Origin: Olleya sp. Bg11-27 | GTDB lineage: Bacteria; Bacteroidota; Bacteroidia; Flavobacteriales; Flavobacteriaceae | Direction: 5' to 3' | DNA length: 64,000 nucleotides | NCBI RefSeq assembly: GCF_002831645.1 | Contig: NZ_CP025117.1 | Span: 310,001-374,000, forward strand | Shown: piece by piece, positions 62,100 to 64,000 of the stretch | How the letters are laid out: every line of letters begins with the position of its first letter | Numbering within the stretch: position 1 is the first letter of the stretch | Program-made: the position numbers and the translations under genes | The notes under the pieces: generated by a model | Seen by the model: the letters and a program-made list of their open reading frames with translations, nothing else | The model's database searches: none | Told to the model about the DNA's origin: nothing

Positions 62100-64000
62100 T
62101 TAAAATCTTACATAAACATTTAAATAATAAGTAGTCCCATTTCCAAAAAAATAACGATTCCCAAAAACAGGTCCATTAGCATTAGTTTGTTCTACTAATT
62201 GGCTTCGGTAGTCGACGCGTCTAGATTGCTCAAATCCACCAGTTTTGTACTCTTGATTAAGTACATTATTAATTGTTGCAAAAAAACCAGCAAAATAATC
62301 CCCCATTCGCCAGGACTTACCACCAATTATATTGACGAGCATATAAGAGTCAAACTGTTCTTGGTGCAATAATTGTTTAGCAATATCTGGATCTATATTA
62401 TTAATCTCACCGCCAGTTAAAACATAAACAGCTCCATCCGCCGTACCTTCCTGAAACTGCGTTTCTGAATATAATTCTGGATCCGTTACAAAAGCCGCAC
62501 TTCTTTTTATTGCACTTGTATTGACATAAGCGTTAGAAAAGTGGTTAGCAGTAACACCAACATTCCAGTATCCCGGATCACGATACTCAAAACCTAATTG
62601 TAATGCTTGTTCTGGTCCTCCAGAAACATGTAAATTCTTAAGGTTTGTTGTTCCGTTTCCAAAGACTGCACGACCCACACCAAATTCTTGACTATAAAAA
62701 GTTAAATTAGGGTTATTGTTATAAGTATATTGCCCAACAGAAACGGCGCCTTTAAACTTAACCGTAGGGGTCACCTGAGCTTCTATACCAAATTCAGCTC
62801 CAATGCGTTGTGTCTCTATACCCGTGACTGCTTCTTGCACTAAATTATTACCTACACCTTCACTATAATAAAAACCCGTTTCTGTCCCTTTTTTAAAATT
62901 AGAATAAAACCCTGTTAATCGTGCTTTTACAATTGTAGATCTAAAAATATAACTGGCATCTATACTTGTAATAATTTGACTATCCGCATCTTCAATAAGC
63001 ATATTGGACTGTCTAACATTAGCAAACGTATTTCTAATATTAGGCGCCTTAGTGAAGTATGCCCCATTAAAATCCAATATATGCCGACCAGACACTTTAT
63101 AAGTTGCGCCTGCTTTTGCTCCAAAATTTTTAAATTGAACTTTTTCTCCCTTACCAAAAGAATGACCGGTAAAATAGCCGTTTTCAAAAAGTCCGTCCCG
63201 TTGATAATTTGTTGTTGAAACATTACCCGCTAAATAAAAGTCTACTTTACTATAATTAAATACAGATTGCGCAAAAGCACTATACACACTAGCATTAATA
63301 TTATAATTGTATTTATAACGTCCCCCTTCTGTAACTATCCTATTAGGATTTCTTATATCTGATTGTGCTGTTGTTAATGTCCCATCGGTAGACTCTGTAG
63401 TTTCATCAGAAAAAAAATCAACATCCAAATAACCTGTTCCTCCTAATAAATCTGAAACCAATGCGAAGTTTTCGCTTTTTAAATCCCTATAATTCACTGC
63501 TGCGTTTAAACGAATATTATCACTTAACTCTGTATCAAAAATAACATTAGCCATTAACTGCTTATCGTCTACTCTATCTTCTTGAATAGCATAAATTGAA
63601 TTAAACCCTTGATTTGCTGAAATTGTATTAGCAATATAAAGGTCGTTCCAATTAAACTGACCATCATTTTTAAACGTTTGTTGTGCTATATAAGCTTGTT
63701 CATAATTATAAGCTGTTGGCCCTCCGTCAACATTCAAAAAATAACTTGGTAAGTTTTGGTAATACGTAGGATCTGTATTACGCGCACCTCCAATGTAACT
63801 ATCTTGTCCTTGAAAATTTACTAAACGCGTCCCACCATTATCTACCCTTGTATTTCCAGAGGTCCCGAATTGGTAGCCAATATTTGTATTAATTTCTGTT
63901 TTTTCAGAAATATCCCAATAATGATTCAACATGATAATAGGCTCTTCTATGTTACGTATTCTAGAATTTCTCACTTCACCATTCTGCGTTCCCCAAAAAG
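62100..64000 (-). CDS. TonB-dependent receptor (C-terminal part, cut by window edge)
   Basis: Outer-membrane active-transport receptor; the reading frame stays open to the right edge, so the plug and N-terminus are missing. A GTG at 63974 is an internal codon (WGTQNGEVRNSRIRN continues to its left). The visible 633 residues are beta-barrel strands with NHYWDISEKTEINTNIGYQF, YSAFAQSVFNYSKVDFYLAGNVS and a proper C-terminal aromatic end (YFFGNGTTYYLNVYVRF). It lies 32 bp upstream of the DUF5689 gene. The substrate cannot be told from the visible part. Confidence 0.88.
   Translation of the reverse strand, partial: FWGTQNGEVRNSRIRNIEEPIIMLNHYWDISEKTEINTNIGYQFGTSGNTRVDNGGTRLVNFQGQDSYIGGARNTDPTYYQNLPSYFLNVDGGPTAYNYEQAYIAQQTFKNDGQFNWNDLYIANTISANQGFNSIYAIQEDRVDDKQLMANVIFDTELSDNIRLNAAVNYRDLKSENFALVSDLLGGTGYLDVDFFSDETTESTDGTLTTAQSDIRNPNRIVTEGGRYKYNYNINASVYSAFAQSVFNYSKVDFYLAGNVSTTNYQRDGLFENGYFTGHSFGKGEKVQFKNFGAKAGATYKVSGRHILDFNGAYFTKAPNIRNTFANVRQSNMLIEDADSQIITSIDASYIFRSTIVKARLTGFYSNFKKGTETGFYYSEGVGNNLVQEAVTGIETQRIGAEFGIEAQVTPTVKFKGAVSVGQYTYNNNPNLTFYSQEFGVGRAVFGNGTTNLKNLHVSGGPEQALQLGFEYRDPGYWNVGVTANHFSNAYVNTSAIKRSAAFVTDPELYSETQFQEGTADGAVYVLTGGEINNIDPDIAKQLLHQEQFDSYMLVNIIGGKSWRMGDYFAGFFATINNVLNQEYKTGGFEQSRRVDYRSQLVEQTNANGPVFGNRYFFGNGTTYYLNVYVRF

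Overview
The window looks like a chromosomal segment of a marine-type member of the Flavobacteriaceae (Bacteroidota). It is AT-rich, and several promoters fit the Bacteroidota pattern TTG/TTTG then TAnnTTTG. Genes generally lack Shine-Dalgarno sequences. Three secreted proteins end in type IX secretion (T9SS) sorting domains, and there is a TonB-dependent receptor/DUF5689 pair plus family-typical proteins (DUF4271, DUF4296, DUF6252-like). I see no rRNA, tRNA, CRISPR array, transposase gene or prophage. Most of the window is core genome, interspersed with short non-coding repeat elements and a few accessory islands.

Layout. 1-7.5 kb: 5'-most part of dnaE (with a fused exonuclease domain), a DUF2383 ferritin-like protein, a lipoprotein, rpsP-rimM-trmN6 and a glutaryl-CoA-dehydrogenase-like gene. 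7.5-10 kb: an FG-GAP/T9SS secreted protein and a metallophosphoesterase. 10-11.4 kb: 1.5 kb without a gene, built of MITE-like elements with long inverted termini. 11.5-14.8 kb: an Fe-S/redox group (2Fe-2S ferredoxin, ferredoxin-NADP reductase, NifU-like scaffold, Mrp/NBP35 carrier). 15-20.5 kb: a trmB-LysE-ATL-lipoprotein operon, a glycosyltransferase and a PhoR/PhoB-type two-component pair. 20.8-33.7 kb: a small T9SS protein, a LuxE-like acyl-protein synthetase, tyrS, an SDR reductase, a GT2-pyrC-DUF4296 operon, DUF4271-hemD, pckA, DUF423, a saccharopine-dehydrogenase-like enzyme and a TTG-started Lrp regulator.

33.9-43.3 kb is the main accessory region. It holds a 1517-residue secreted protein with eleven 82-residue repeats, a PRMT-like methyltransferase of unknown target convergent with a phage-tail-collar protein, and a compact four-gene operon. 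That operon encodes a small soluble protein, a multi-TM protein, a minimal HisKA_3 kinase and a NarL-type regulator, and looks like a split-receptor signalling system. 43.3-52.6 kb: Bax-inhibitor-1-like, YugP protease, YraN, a secreted LD-carboxypeptidase, metG, a lipocalin-like lipoprotein with an OmpA/glycine-zipper protein, and tex. 52.7-56.8 kb: two unknown proteins, an HDAC-family hydrolase, and an AraC regulator followed by a 55-residue ORF, an AhpD-like protein and a degenerate cupredoxin-like protein. 56.9-64 kb: envelope genes on the minus strand (cut-off TonB-dependent receptor, DUF5689 lipoprotein, small TM protein, large OmpA protein with a cysteine cluster, Cys-rich lipoprotein).

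The most unusual non-coding structure consists of four dispersed elements ending in GCGTTA/TAACGC, paired small palindromes, the MITE-like block at 10-11.4 kb, a 138-bp tandem duplication that copied the 3' end of rimM and now provides trmN6 with a perfect Shine-Dalgarno, and 25-bp direct repeats in front of the methyltransferase gene.
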